Under the pieces are notes generated by a model. It had not been told where the DNA came from. It saw only the letters and a list, made by a program, of their open reading frames with translations, and searched no databases. From positions 1 to 45,605 of the forward strand of contig CAYQJU010000020.1 of NCBI GenBank assembly GCA_964417875.1: a DNA stretch of 45,605 bases. The letters run 5' to 3'. Both the position numbers and the translations under genes were made by a program. Source of the DNA: ZC4RG30 sp964417875 (GTDB lineage Bacteria; Pseudomonadota; Gammaproteobacteria; Steroidobacterales; Steroidobacteraceae). Positions 10,901 to 16,680 of this stretch are shown here, piece after piece (positions within the stretch are counted from its first letter, which is position 1; each line of letters begins with the position of its first letter).

Positions 10901-10918
10901 AGCCATTCGCATCGCCAA
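4964..10918 (-). CDS. chpA: ChpA/PilL hybrid chemosensory histidine kinase-response regulator
   Basis: The product is about 1984 aa (start GTG/ATG region 10918; ATG at 10906 is an alternative that overlaps pilJ by 8 bases). The order is: an N-terminal helical region of about 600 residues with Hpt-like segments lacking a phospho-accepting His; then three Hpt domains with His672 (FHTLKGSGRVVG), His918 (CHTLAGSSKTAG) and His1071 (LHTLKGGARMAG). Between and after them are acidic or Ser-Glu-rich linkers. Next comes a CheA-type dimerisation and ATPase core with the N box HLLRNAVAHGIE (Asn1571), DDGAGM and GRGVGMDVV, a CheW-like domain, and a receiver domain with Asp1907 (VVLLDIEMPRMDG). It is the central kinase of the pilus chemosensory system. 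P. aeruginosa ChpA is recalled as about 2470 aa with more phosphotransfer domains, so this is a shorter version. Confidence 0.95.
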   Translation of the reverse strand: MAMRMAEAAMANPGIASQTLDAVLREILASLNEARLALEAFVEQSDNLQLLQRCSSELSQVQGVLRVMEIHGAALLAEEMHQVCSYLASTASASKNQAESLDALMRAIVQLPGYLDRVQAGGRDMALVLLPLLNDLRAVRGSPLLSEGTLLSLNLKSNRQAEPAAPAPGEDALSVQQWARKLRVQFQAGLVGWIRGERTEAHLEMLGNVAARFEKIATSQPLFQLWWVVGAVIEGLREGGLEGSVSVKRLLGLADREIRRLYEEGENRYANHPPVELLNNLLYYVARASSNGPRIAAVRSSFRLGELLPVDENVEKERENLSAPSIKLMQTVAAAIREDLAKVKDVLDIYVRRGGAAPEEIGTQVELLRKIGDTLGVLGLGEQRARVQAQIARIEALVQSQERPSESSLIDIAAALIQVEDRLDDELVRMVLPRAAAEPGAEEPDVDFAQVQAAVLRECVVNLARVKEYVAQNVGGTLDAAGFDNWHELMRGIQAALRMLGKVRADECVARVSAHLRRVMQPGGSGLGTHAMDRLADAIVSIEYYMETLQAGRSDPWYMLDNAETALQAVDAQPVREIPVVSPAASEKQHTGTMVIGQAGHAPQPAPAPPVAPPVLPVRGKPAVADAGDPELLALFLEEAGEEAARIAQNLPAWDQDPAQLDALVAARRAFHTLKGSGRVVGATALAEFAWSVENLLNRLLDKTLTRSPAILGVLREALEALPQLISQLESGAVPTVDAVAIATRAHALAAGRTPVAPTRTVVEPQPAAKESEPEPGPEAAQASAADQEQSTPAPDAAAEFASVFEAGPEPEAAPESDAAREPELAPESESESESESEPEFDAAPEPEAVQPDSQAEPAPESSPPAEDPAASDVDSTLGEIYARETASHVAVIREWLHKQRTLPAPHSLSEPAYRACHTLAGSSKTAGARHGIRLAEPLNQWLRKSYDSSVGLATADLDLIEACMAAMEAVSTHLDEESGFFASHPALRDRIARAEAALDQRIAVATAPPDTSADEPEEDLPPSTDYDAEVAAIFSDEANELLEECQSSFQQISLTAPSREEFAALKRPLHTLKGGARMAGVMTMGDLAHELESLIIGIEVGTVPPSREARETLQGALDELARMRDLMAANAPVPAAGGLLRQVRVLNGTAPARPAPVAQAPATPEAASIAEPATDEADAADEADEADEADAASDAPPASPGDAGEPDELAAELESFELPGDSGDDVEVDFGPVEEVTLESEPGADEELLPAAGPDAANGERDAGSAFTGGDLADAVDDMAITGDAAGATDDAHDTGDAALASSAASLHLPSNVVELPRAAEPPPAASADQKPAAPPAFNPPSLAAAPRPAAFQRLMSAAAVPPGREPFAPAERVEMARVDAELLNQLLNQAGEVSIARSRVEQQLGSMEFNLGELSRTVTRLKEQLSKLEIETEAQILHRHETEMSQRADRADFDPLELDRYSAIQQFSRALAETANDVASIQAMLETLSQEAQNQLIHQGRTLTELQNGLMRTRMVSFQRHVQRMSRIVRQAATDTGKKAELIVDGASGEMDRQVLERMLPPFEHLLRNAVAHGIETPAKRAAAGKSETGQITLTLRREGSEVIVEVSDDGAGMNIAAIRRKGIDLGIIREDQALTDQEAITLILEPGFSTAESLTQAAGRGVGMDVVAVEVKKLGGSLNMESEPGNGTRFTIRLPLTLAVSHALVVGVGDEQFALPMPTIEGVARIPREEVLQHLRSDTPSYAYGGHKYRLQHLANFVGLEAGPLPDEEAMLPVAMVRAGELSTGVVAEQLIGTREIVVKPVGPQIASIRGVAGATIMGDGRIVVILDIGSLVRAGWRGREKATGTRERTERRITALVVDDSITVRRVTQRLLERNGMRVLTARDGEDAVAVMEEHVPDVVLLDIEMPRMDGYEVAQHMRSTPRLKKVPIIMITSRVGEKHRTRAMEIGVDEYLGKPYQESQLLEAIAPLVARQGSQTAGA
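7345..7398 (-). repeat. 9-bp tandem repeat coding an Ala-Asp-Glu linker in chpA
   Basis: The unit catcggcct occurs three times exactly (7345-7371), followed by three degenerate copies to 7398. On the minus strand it encodes repeated Glu-Ala-Asp triplets in a linker after the third Hpt domain. The reading frame is kept, so copy-number change would alter linker length only. Confidence 0.8.
8409..8438 (-). repeat. hexamer tandem repeat coding a Ser-Glu linker in chpA
   Basis: Five perfect copies of gactcg on the plus strand encode alternating Ser-Glu on the minus strand, within a longer Glu/Pro/Ala-rich linker (about 8340-8600) between the first and second clear Hpt domains. The 6-bp unit keeps the frame. 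Confidence 0.85.
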
Positions 10919-12257
10919 CCACCGCGCGACGCAGGTTCAGCGTGCCGGTGGGATCGAAGTGTTCGGGATTGGCCGAGGACAGCGCCGGCACGCGCGCGGT
11001 GGCATTGGCCGGCGGCGCCTCGGGCAGGCGGAAGCCGGCCACCGACTTGCGCAGGCTGGCCGACAGCAGCGCGAGCTTGGCGACGGCCTCGGAGGTGTTG
11101 CTGGTGGCATCGGCGGTCTGCGTGCTGATCTCGCGCAGCACCTGCATGTTGCGCGCCACGCTCTGCGAGGACTGCGACTGGTTGCGCGCACTGGCAGAGA
11201 TGTTCTGCACCAGGCTTGCGATCTGGTTGGACACCTGCTCGATTTCCTCCAGCGCCGCACCGGCGTTCTCGGCCAGCTGCGCGCCGCTGACCACGTCGGC
11301 GGTGGAGCGCTCCATCGATACCACCGCACCATTGGTGTCGGTCTGGATGGTGCGCACGATGACGTCGATCTGCTTGGTGGCGGTGGCGGCGCGTTCGGCC
11401 AGGCGCTGCACCTCGTCGGCCACCACCGCGAAGCCGCGCCCTGCATCACCGGCCATCGAAGCCTGGATGGATGCATTCAGCGCCAGGATGTTGGTCTGCT
11501 CTGCGATGTCGTTGATCAGCTCGACGATGCCGCCGATCTCCTGCGAGCTCTCGCCCAGGCGCTTGATGCGCTTGGAGGTCTCCTGGATGGTCTCGCGGAT
11601 GCCGTTCATGCCGTCGATGGTGCGACGCACGGCCTTGCCGCCCTTGTGCGCCACGTCCACCGAATGCCGCGCCACGTCCGAGGCGCGCTCGGCATTGCCG
11701 GACACCTCTTCGATCGAGGTCGCCATCGCACCGATGGATTCGGTGGCGGCGGCGATCTGCCGGGACTGCGAGCCGGAGGTCTTGGCCAGGTGCTGCGCCA
11801 GTGCCTGCGTCTGGCGCGCCGCGCTGTCCATCTGCACCGAGGACTGGTTGATGGCGACCACGAGGCCGCGCAATGATTCCACCGCGATGTTCACCGAGTC
11901 GGCGATGGCACCGGTGATGTCCTCGGTGACGGTGGCGGTGGCGGTGAGGTCGCCCTGCCCCAGGCCTGCAATCTCGTCGAGCAGGCGCAGGATGGCCGCC
12001 TGGTTGCGCTCGCTCTCGATGCGCTGGGCCTCGACCGCCTGGCGCGCGACCTCGGCATCCTGCATCACCGCACGGATTGACTTGAACAGCATGGCCAGCG
12101 GCGCCAGTGCGATCAGGCACAGCAGCGCCGCGATCAGTCCCGGCGTGGTACCGGAGAACACGCCGACCGCTGCGCCACCCAGCGCCAGTGCGGCGGCCAG
12201 TGCGACGAGCATCAGTCCGCGTGAGGACGATGACGTGGAAGCTTCATGCTGCGGCAT
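10899..12257 (-). CDS. pilJ: PilJ-type methyl-accepting chemotaxis protein lacking a periplasmic sensor domain
   Basis: The product is 452 aa. Two hydrophobic segments, about residues 14-34 (LMLVALAAALALGGAAVGVF) and 39-58 (LIAALLCLIALAPLAMLF), are separated by only about five residues. A HAMP-like region and a long coiled coil follow, with the signalling tip EQTNILALNASIQASMAGDA and GRGFAVVADEVQRLAERA. The IQASMAGDAGRGF form of the tip is typical of PilJ rather than of ordinary flagellar receptors. Known PilJ proteins are about 680 aa with a periplasmic PilJ domain, which is missing here. The start overlaps the end of pilI by 14 bases. It should form the receptor array that drives ChpA through PilI and ChpC. 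Confidence 0.9.
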   Translation of the reverse strand: MPQHEASTSSSSRGLMLVALAAALALGGAAVGVFSGTTPGLIAALLCLIALAPLAMLFKSIRAVMQDAEVARQAVEAQRIESERNQAAILRLLDEIAGLGQGDLTATATVTEDITGAIADSVNIAVESLRGLVVAINQSSVQMDSAARQTQALAQHLAKTSGSQSRQIAAATESIGAMATSIEEVSGNAERASDVARHSVDVAHKGGKAVRRTIDGMNGIRETIQETSKRIKRLGESSQEIGGIVELINDIAEQTNILALNASIQASMAGDAGRGFAVVADEVQRLAERAATATKQIDVIVRTIQTDTNGAVVSMERSTADVVSGAQLAENAGAALEEIEQVSNQIASLVQNISASARNQSQSSQSVARNMQVLREISTQTADATSNTSEAVAKLALLSASLRKSVAGFRLPEAPPANATARVPALSSANPEHFDPTGTLNLRRAVVGDANG

Positions 12258-12807
12258 CGAGGAACCCCGGGTTTTCGAGCAACTGGCGCATGCTCAGCAC
12301 CGGCCAGGCTTCATCGCCCCGCCGGAAGGCACCCGCCACGAATCGTTCGCAGCGGACGATGGTCGGCGGCGCATCGCCGCTGAACTCGCCATCGGTGAAG
12401 CGCCGGAAGCCCAGCACTTCGTCCACCATCAGGCCCGCCGGCACGTCGCGGTGGTTCACCACCAGCAGGCGGGTGTTGCGGGTCAGCGGCGTGATGCCAC
12501 TGCCCAGGAACTGCCGGAGGTCGATCACCGGCAGCAGCGAACCGCGCAGGTTTGCCAGTCCCTTCACCCAGGACTTTGCCCCCGGCACGCGCGTCAGCTG
12601 CGCCGGATAAGGCAGCACCTCGCGGGTTTCCTCGCGCGCCACGAGATAACCCTCGCCGGCCATGCGCCAGGCAACGCCCACCCACTCGCGGCTGCCATCC
12701 GGACCTTCGGTCTTGACACCGCTGGCCGCCTGGCCACGGCGATCAAGCGCCACGAGCAGGTCGTAGGGCTTGTCGCGCAGGTTGCGGATGGAGGATGAAA
12801 GCTGCAC
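12244..12807 (-). CDS. pilI: PilI, CheW-like adaptor of the Pil-Chp system
   Basis: The product is 187 aa with one CheW domain: GYLVAREETREVLPYPAQLT, SWVKGLANLRGSLLPVIDLR and the C-terminal GDEAWPVLSMRQLLENPGF. I place the start at the GTG 12807-12805, 11 bases after the pilH stop, because GAAGG (12820-12816) precedes it at 8 bases and the N-terminus VQLSSSIRNLRDKPYDLL then fits PilI. There is no in-frame ATG nearby; reading further upstream would run through pilH in another frame. PilI links the receptor PilJ to the kinase ChpA at the cytoplasmic membrane. It overlaps pilJ by 14 bases. Confidence 0.9.
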   Translation of the reverse strand: MQLSSSIRNLRDKPYDLLVALDRRGQAASGVKTEGPDGSREWVGVAWRMAGEGYLVAREETREVLPYPAQLTRVPGAKSWVKGLANLRGSLLPVIDLRQFLGSGITPLTRNTRLLVVNHRDVPAGLMVDEVLGFRRFTDGEFSGDAPPTIVRCERFVAGAFRRGDEAWPVLSMRQLLENPGFLDAAA

Positions 12808-12818
12808 CGGCCGGGCCT

Positions 12819-13184
12819 TCAGGCTGCCAGTGTGGCCTGGGCTTTCTGTACCAGGAGCTCCGGCGTGACGGGCTTGACCATGTAGTCGACCGCGCCCTGG
12901 CGCAGGCCCCACACCCGGTCGGTCTCGAGACCCTTGGAAGTCACCATCACGATGGGGATCGAGCGCGTGCCCGGATCCTGCGCGATGGCGCGCGTGGCCT
13001 GGTAGCCGTTCATGCCGGGCATGACGATGTCCATGAAGATGAGGTCGGGCTTGAGGTCCTTCGCGAGCCGCACACCCTCGCGGCCGTCGCCGGCGATGGC
13101 CGTCTTGAAGCCGCCCTTCTCGAGCGCCTTCTTCATCACGTGCACCTCGGTGGGCGAGTCGTCCACGATGAGGATCAGGGCCAC
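12819..13184 (-). CDS. pilH: PilH, single-domain response regulator
   Basis: The product is 121 aa and is a lone CheY-like receiver domain: LILIVDDSPTE (acidic pocket), phospho-acceptor Asp52 in LIFMDIVMPGMNG, MVTSKGLETD and VDYMVKPVTP (Lys). The start chosen is GTG 13184-13182, preceded by a near-perfect GGAGGTGA five bases away. A GTG nine bases earlier (13193) would overlap pilG by 4 bases but has its Shine-Dalgarno directly against it. With the chosen start the length and the Asp52 position match P. aeruginosa PilH as recalled. PilH is one of two ChpA-phosphorylated regulators that affect pilus retraction. Confidence 0.93.
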   Translation of the reverse strand: MALILIVDDSPTEVHVMKKALEKGGFKTAIAGDGREGVRLAKDLKPDLIFMDIVMPGMNGYQATRAIAQDPGTRSIPIVMVTSKGLETDRVWGLRQGAVDYMVKPVTPELLVQKAQATLAA

Positions 13185-13200
13185 GCTGCTCACCTCCCTG
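13185..13200 (-). promoter_or_regulatory. strong ribosome binding site deciding the pilH start
   Basis: On the minus strand AGGGAGGTGA (13200-13191) includes the pilG stop codon region and stands five bases before the GTG at 13184. It is the best match to the anti-Shine-Dalgarno sequence in the operon. It supports 13184 over 13193 as the pilH start. Confidence 0.7.
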
Positions 13201-13591
13201 CAATGTGCGCGTCGATCGCGCCCAGCAGTTCTTCCTTCGTGAAAGGCTTGGTCAGGTAATGCTCCGAGCCGACGATGCGGCCGCGGGCGCGGTCGAACAG
13301 GCCGTCCTTCGACGACAGCATGATCACCGGGATGTCCTTGAAGACCTTGTTGTGCTTGATCAGCGCGCAGGTCTGGTAGCCATCGAGCCGCGGCATCATG
13401 ATGTCGACGAACACGATGTCAGGCTGGTGGTCGGCGATCTTGGCCAGCGCATCGAAGCCATCGATGGCGGTGAAGACTTCGCAGCCTTCCTTGGCCAGCA
13501 GGGTTTCGGCGGTGCGGCGGATGGTCTTGCTGTCATCGATGACCAGCACCTTCAGGCCCTTCAGGGCAGCACTCTCGTCGCTCACCGGCAT
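13190..13591 (-). CDS. pilG: PilG, single-domain response regulator
   Basis: The product is 133 aa from the ATG 13591-13589, which has GGGAG four bases upstream. Longer in-frame starts exist at 13612 and 13630 but have no ribosome binding site and add residues unlike PilG. The protein is a CheY-like receiver with LKVLVIDDSKTIRRTAETLL, phospho-acceptor Asp63 (VFVDIMMPRLDG), VIMLSSKDGLFDRARGRIVG and YLTKPFTKEELLGAI. It closely follows PilG of P. aeruginosa as I recall it. PilG promotes pilus extension together with the pilus assembly machinery. It is the first gene of the Pil-Chp operon and is divergent from gshB across about 170 bases. Confidence 0.93.
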   Translation of the reverse strand: MPVSDESAALKGLKVLVIDDSKTIRRTAETLLAKEGCEVFTAIDGFDALAKIADHQPDIVFVDIMMPRLDGYQTCALIKHNKVFKDIPVIMLSSKDGLFDRARGRIVGSEHYLTKPFTKEELLGAIDAHIAGR

Positions 13592-13761
13592 GGCACTCCC
13601 GACTGCGTTCATAACGGCTTGCAGATCCATGAATCTTTTAACATATCGTAATGTCGGCGACCATCGTGGGGGAGCCGCCGGGCCGGCACGATCCGATTTA
13701 ACCCGCTGGGCTACCATCCACACGTTGAACTGGTACTCGTTTCGCGAACTGGACTTAATAC

Positions 13762-14751
13762 ATGCCGCATCGCTCCCGCCTGGCCGTGGTGATGGACCCC
13801 ATCGAGGGACTCAAGTACGCCAAGGACACCACCCTGGCGATGCTGCTGGCTGCGCAGGCGCGCGGCCATGAACTCTGGTACCTGCAGCAGGGCGACCTGT
13901 ACCTGCGCGACGGGGTGGCGCGCGCGCGCGCGCGACCGGTCACGGTGAAGGCCGACCCTGCCGCGTGGTATCGCCTCGGCGAGGTCGAAGATGTGCCGCT
14001 GGGCGGCTTCGACATCATCCTGATGCGCAAGGATCCGCCCTTCGACATGGAGTTCGTGCACACCACCTACATCCTCGAGCGGGCCGAGGCGGCCGGTGCG
14101 ATGGTGGTGAACCGGCCGCAGGGCCTGCGCGACATGAACGAGAAGGTGTACACCGCCTGGTTCCCCGAGTTCTGCGCGCCCACGCTGGTGACGCGCGACA
14201 TGGCGGCCATGGGCGATTTCGCGCGCGAGTTCAGCCGCGTGGTCGTGAAGCCGCTGGATGGCATGGGCGGCCGCTCGGTGTTCGTGGTCGACCGCAGCGA
14301 CAAGAACTTCGGCGTGATCTGCGAGACGCTGACGGAGAACGGCACGCGCTTTGCGATGATGCAGAAATACCTGCCCGAGATCGTCAGCGGCGGAGACACG
14401 CGCGTGCTGATCATCGATGGCGAGGCTGCGCCCTATGCACTGTCGCGCATGCCCTCCGAGCATGACAACCGCGGCAACCTGGCCGCCGGCGCCAGGGGTG
14501 TGGCGCGGCCGCTGACGGCGCGCGAGCAGCAGCTGGTGGCCGGCATCGGTCCGGCGCTGGCCGCGCGCGGCATGCTGTTCGTCGGCCTCGATGTGATCGG
14601 CGGCTTCGTCACCGAGATCAATGTCACCAGCCCCACCGGCGTGCGCGAGATCGACAAGGCCTTCGGCACCGACATCGCCGCCACCTTCATCGAGGCGGTG
14701 GAGCGGCGCCTGGCCGCGCAACGCACCGGCGGCGCTGCCGCGGGGCGATGA
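13762..14751 (+). CDS. gshB: glutathione synthase
   Basis: The product is 329 aa, slightly above the usual 315 aa. The N-terminal substrate domain begins LAVVMDPIEGLKYAKDTTLA, a GshB hallmark. An ATP-grasp domain follows, with KDPPFDMEFVHTTYILE, VVVKPLDGMGGRSVF (ATP loop), DTRVLIIDGE, DNRGNLAAGARG and FVTEINVTSPTGVREID (metal ligands). The enzyme joins gamma-glutamylcysteine and glycine to make glutathione in the cytoplasm. It is divergent from pilG, and its stop overlaps the next gene by 4 bases (ATGA). Placement beside pilG is conserved in Pseudomonas (recalled). The coding sequence carries an alternating GC tract at 13918-13934. Confidence 0.96.
   Translation: MPHRSRLAVVMDPIEGLKYAKDTTLAMLLAAQARGHELWYLQQGDLYLRDGVARARARPVTVKADPAAWYRLGEVEDVPLGGFDIILMRKDPPFDMEFVHTTYILERAEAAGAMVVNRPQGLRDMNEKVYTAWFPEFCAPTLVTRDMAAMGDFAREFSRVVVKPLDGMGGRSVFVVDRSDKNFGVICETLTENGTRFAMMQKYLPEIVSGGDTRVLIIDGEAAPYALSRMPSEHDNRGNLAAGARGVARPLTAREQQLVAGIGPALAARGMLFVGLDVIGGFVTEINVTSPTGVREIDKAFGTDIAATFIEAVERRLAAQRTGGAAAGR
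13918..13934 (+). repeat. alternating GC tract in gshB
   Basis: Seventeen bases of strictly alternating G and C, coding Ala-Arg repeats in the N-terminal third of glutathione synthase. Such tracts can adopt Z-DNA and are prone to 2-bp slippage, which here would frameshift gshB. Confidence 0.8.
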
Positions 14752-15623
14752 GCACCAGCGACACCCTGCAGGTGCCGCAGCTGCGCCGGCGGCGCATCGA
14801 CGGCTTCGACGGCCGCACCACGCGCGACCGGCTCTCCACCATGCTGGTGCTGGCCGCATTGCTGCATGGCGTGGTGCTGCTCGGGGTCACCTTCACCGCA
14901 CCGGGCGGCGGCGGCGAGACGCGGCGCGGCCTCGAGGTGCTGCTGGTTTCCGACGAATTGCCCGAGGCCGGCGAGAACGAGGACGCGACCTATCTGGCGC
15001 AGCGCAGCCAGGAGGGCTCCGGCAATACCGACGAGCAGGTCGCGGCAGAACTGCCCGGCGCCGAGCCACAGCCGATGGTGAATCCCGAGCGCCGGCCGCT
15101 GTCGCGACTGGAGGACCAGCTGCTGCACACCTCGGCGCCGGCGCTGTCCACCATCCAGATCGAGCCGGCGCCCGAGCCGGAGCTGCTGCTCTCGCAGCAG
15201 GAGCTGGAAGTGCTGCTGGCCGGAGACGACACGCTGCTGCTGCGCGGCGACACGCAGCAGCAGCTGTACCTCTCGCCGGACACGCGCGCCTCGCGCCTGG
15301 CGCCCTACCTGGACGCATGGCGGCGGCGCGTCGAGCAGGTTGGCACGGTGAATTTCCCGGCGCTGGCGCGCCAGCAGGGGCTGGCCGGCAGCCTGGTGCT
15401 CGAGGTGGTGATCCAGGATGACGGCCGGCTGCGCAGCGCCCGCATCCAGCGCAGCAGCGGCTATCCGGAGCTGGACGAGGCCGCGCGCGGCATCCTGCAG
15501 CTCGCCAGCCCCTTCGATCCCTTCCCCCCGGACCTGGCACGCGACTACCGCAGCCTGCGCTTTGCGTACGAATGGCGCTTCGAGGGCGGTCGCGCCAGCG
15601 GCTCCTCGCTGCGCGTGCCCTGA
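14748..15623 (+). CDS. TonB-family energy transducer
   Basis: The product is 291 aa and overlaps gshB by 4 bases. Residues about 28-48 form a membrane anchor (TMLVLAALLHGVVLLGVTF). A long periplasmic linker follows, rich in Gln, Glu and Leu rather than the Pro-Glu/Pro-Lys repeats of classical TonB. The C-terminal domain (about 190-285) contains YLDAWRRRVEQVGTVNFPA, GSLVLEVVIQDDGRLRSARI, SSGYPELDEAARGILQLASP and LRFAYEWRF, as in the TonB C-terminal fold. P. aeruginosa has tonB3, tied to twitching motility, in the same place between gshB and algH (recalled). It would pass proton-motive force to outer membrane receptors or to a pilus-related partner. Confidence 0.88.
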   Translation: MSTSDTLQVPQLRRRRIDGFDGRTTRDRLSTMLVLAALLHGVVLLGVTFTAPGGGGETRRGLEVLLVSDELPEAGENEDATYLAQRSQEGSGNTDEQVAAELPGAEPQPMVNPERRPLSRLEDQLLHTSAPALSTIQIEPAPEPELLLSQQELEVLLAGDDTLLLRGDTQQQLYLSPDTRASRLAPYLDAWRRRVEQVGTVNFPALARQQGLAGSLVLEVVIQDDGRLRSARIQRSSGYPELDEAARGILQLASPFDPFPPDLARDYRSLRFAYEWRFEGGRASGSSLRVP

Positions 15624-15636
15624 GCGCAAGGCCGCC

Positions 15637-15672
15637 TTGAGACTGCGCCGGCCCCACCCCATACTGGGGTCC
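15637..15672 (+). promoter_or_regulatory. predicted sigma70-type promoter of yqgE, possibly giving a leaderless mRNA
   Basis: The -35 TTGAGA (15637-15642) is separated by 17 bases from the -10 CATACT (15660-15665). Transcription would start near 15671-15673, at or next to the ATG at 15673. The -10 lies in the loop of a small inverted repeat, ACCCC (15656-15660) and GGGGT (15666-15670). Confidence 0.45.
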
Positions 15673-16236
15673 ATGTCCAAAGAAGGCTCCCTGACCAACC
15701 ACCTGCTGGTTGCGATGCCCGGCCTGGACGATCCGCATTTCGCCCAGACGGTCACCCTGATCTGCGAACACAGCAGCCGGGGCGCACTGGGAATCGTGCT
15801 GAACAAGCCCCTTTCCATGCGCCTTTCCGAGGTGCTGGCGCAGATGAAACTGCCGCCGGAGACCCCGGCCGTGGGCGAGCAGATCGTGCTGCGCGGCGGC
15901 CCGGTGCACCAGGACCGCGGCTTCGTGCTGCACCGTCCGGGCGGCAGCTGGGAATCCACGCACCGCATCTCCGACCAGATCCAGGTCACCACCAGCCGCG
16001 ACGTGCTGGCGGCCATGGCCAAGGGCCATGGTCCGGCCGATGCCTTCATTGCGCTGGGCTATGCGCAGTGGGAGGAAGGCCAGCTCGAGCGCGAGCTGCG
16101 CGAGAACGCCTGGCTCACGCTGCCGGCCACCGATGCGGTGCTGTTCGACCTGCCTTATGAGGATCGCTGGAGCGCCGCCTGGCGCACGCTGGGCGTGGAC
16201 CCCTTCAAGGTGAGTCCGCAAGCCGGCCACGCGTGA
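15673..16236 (+). CDS. yqgE: YqgE/AlgH family protein (DUF179)
   Basis: The product is 187 aa, the usual size. It starts MSKEGSLTNHLLVAMPGLDD and continues FAQTVTLICEHSSRGALGIV, NKPL, VLRGGPVHQDRGFVLHRP, ALGYAQWEEGQLERELREN and WLTLPATDAVLFD, all typical of this conserved family. Its biochemical role is unresolved; AlgH was linked to alginate regulation in Pseudomonas. It follows the tonB-like gene by 49 bases and overlaps ruvX by 4 bases (GTGA). A good promoter sits directly before the start and there is no normal Shine-Dalgarno with standard spacing, so translation may begin on a leaderless transcript. Confidence 0.95.
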   Translation: MSKEGSLTNHLLVAMPGLDDPHFAQTVTLICEHSSRGALGIVLNKPLSMRLSEVLAQMKLPPETPAVGEQIVLRGGPVHQDRGFVLHRPGGSWESTHRISDQIQVTTSRDVLAAMAKGHGPADAFIALGYAQWEEGQLERELRENAWLTLPATDAVLFDLPYEDRWSAAWRTLGVDPFKVSPQAGHA

Positions 16237-16664
16237 GGGCGCGCATCGCGCTGGCCTTCGACTTCGGCCTCAGGCGCATCGGACTTGCCAGCGGCGACAC
16301 TCTCACCCGCAGCGCCGCGCCGCGCGCCACCATCCGGCAGCATGCCGAGGAACCCGACTGGCCGGCCATCGACCGCGAGGTGCGCGCGCTCGGACCCGAC
16401 GTGCTGGTGGTCGGCGCCCCGTATAATGACGACGGTTCCCCCGGCAGCCTGGCCGCTAGCGCCGACGCCTTCGCGCGCGCGCTGCAGCTTCGCTACGGGC
16501 TCACGGTCGACCGCATCGACGAGCGCTACTCCTCCACCGCCGCGGCGAGCCTGCTGCGCGAGCAACGCGCGTCGGGCCAGCGGAAGCGGCAGGTGGGCAA
16601 GGGCGATATCGACAGCGCCGCCGCGGCCGTGATGCTCGCGAGCTGGCTGGAGCAGCAGACTTGA
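16233..16664 (+). CDS. ruvX: Holliday junction resolvase-like protein RuvX/YqgF (pre-16S rRNA nuclease)
   Basis: The product is 143 aa with a GTG start overlapping the yqgE stop. It has an RNase H-like fold with ALAFDFGLRRIGLASGD (first catalytic Asp), LVVGAPYNDDGSPG, the conserved RIDERYSSTAAAS and the C-terminal KGDIDSAAAAVMLASWL (catalytic Asp). In E. coli YqgF matures the 5' end of 16S rRNA, and the family is often also called a putative Holliday junction resolvase. The yqgE-ruvX pair is conserved widely. The first residue of the MRARIALAFD motif shows that no longer start is needed. It sits 16 bases before pyrB. Confidence 0.94.
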   Translation: MRARIALAFDFGLRRIGLASGDTLTRSAAPRATIRQHAEEPDWPAIDREVRALGPDVLVVGAPYNDDGSPGSLAASADAFARALQLRYGLTVDRIDERYSSTAAASLLREQRASGQRKRQVGKGDIDSAAAAVMLASWLEQQT

Positions 16665-16680
16665 CCGAGGTTGATCGCCG

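Noticed and set aside
13725..13760. TTGAAC and TTAATA as a promoter for gshB
   Set aside because: The spacer is 24 bases, and the -10 would put the start inside the gene.
16422..16427. Perfect TATAAT inside ruvX as an internal promoter for pyrB
   Set aside because: No -35 element at 16-18 bases upstream, and the bases encode the conserved PYNDDG motif.
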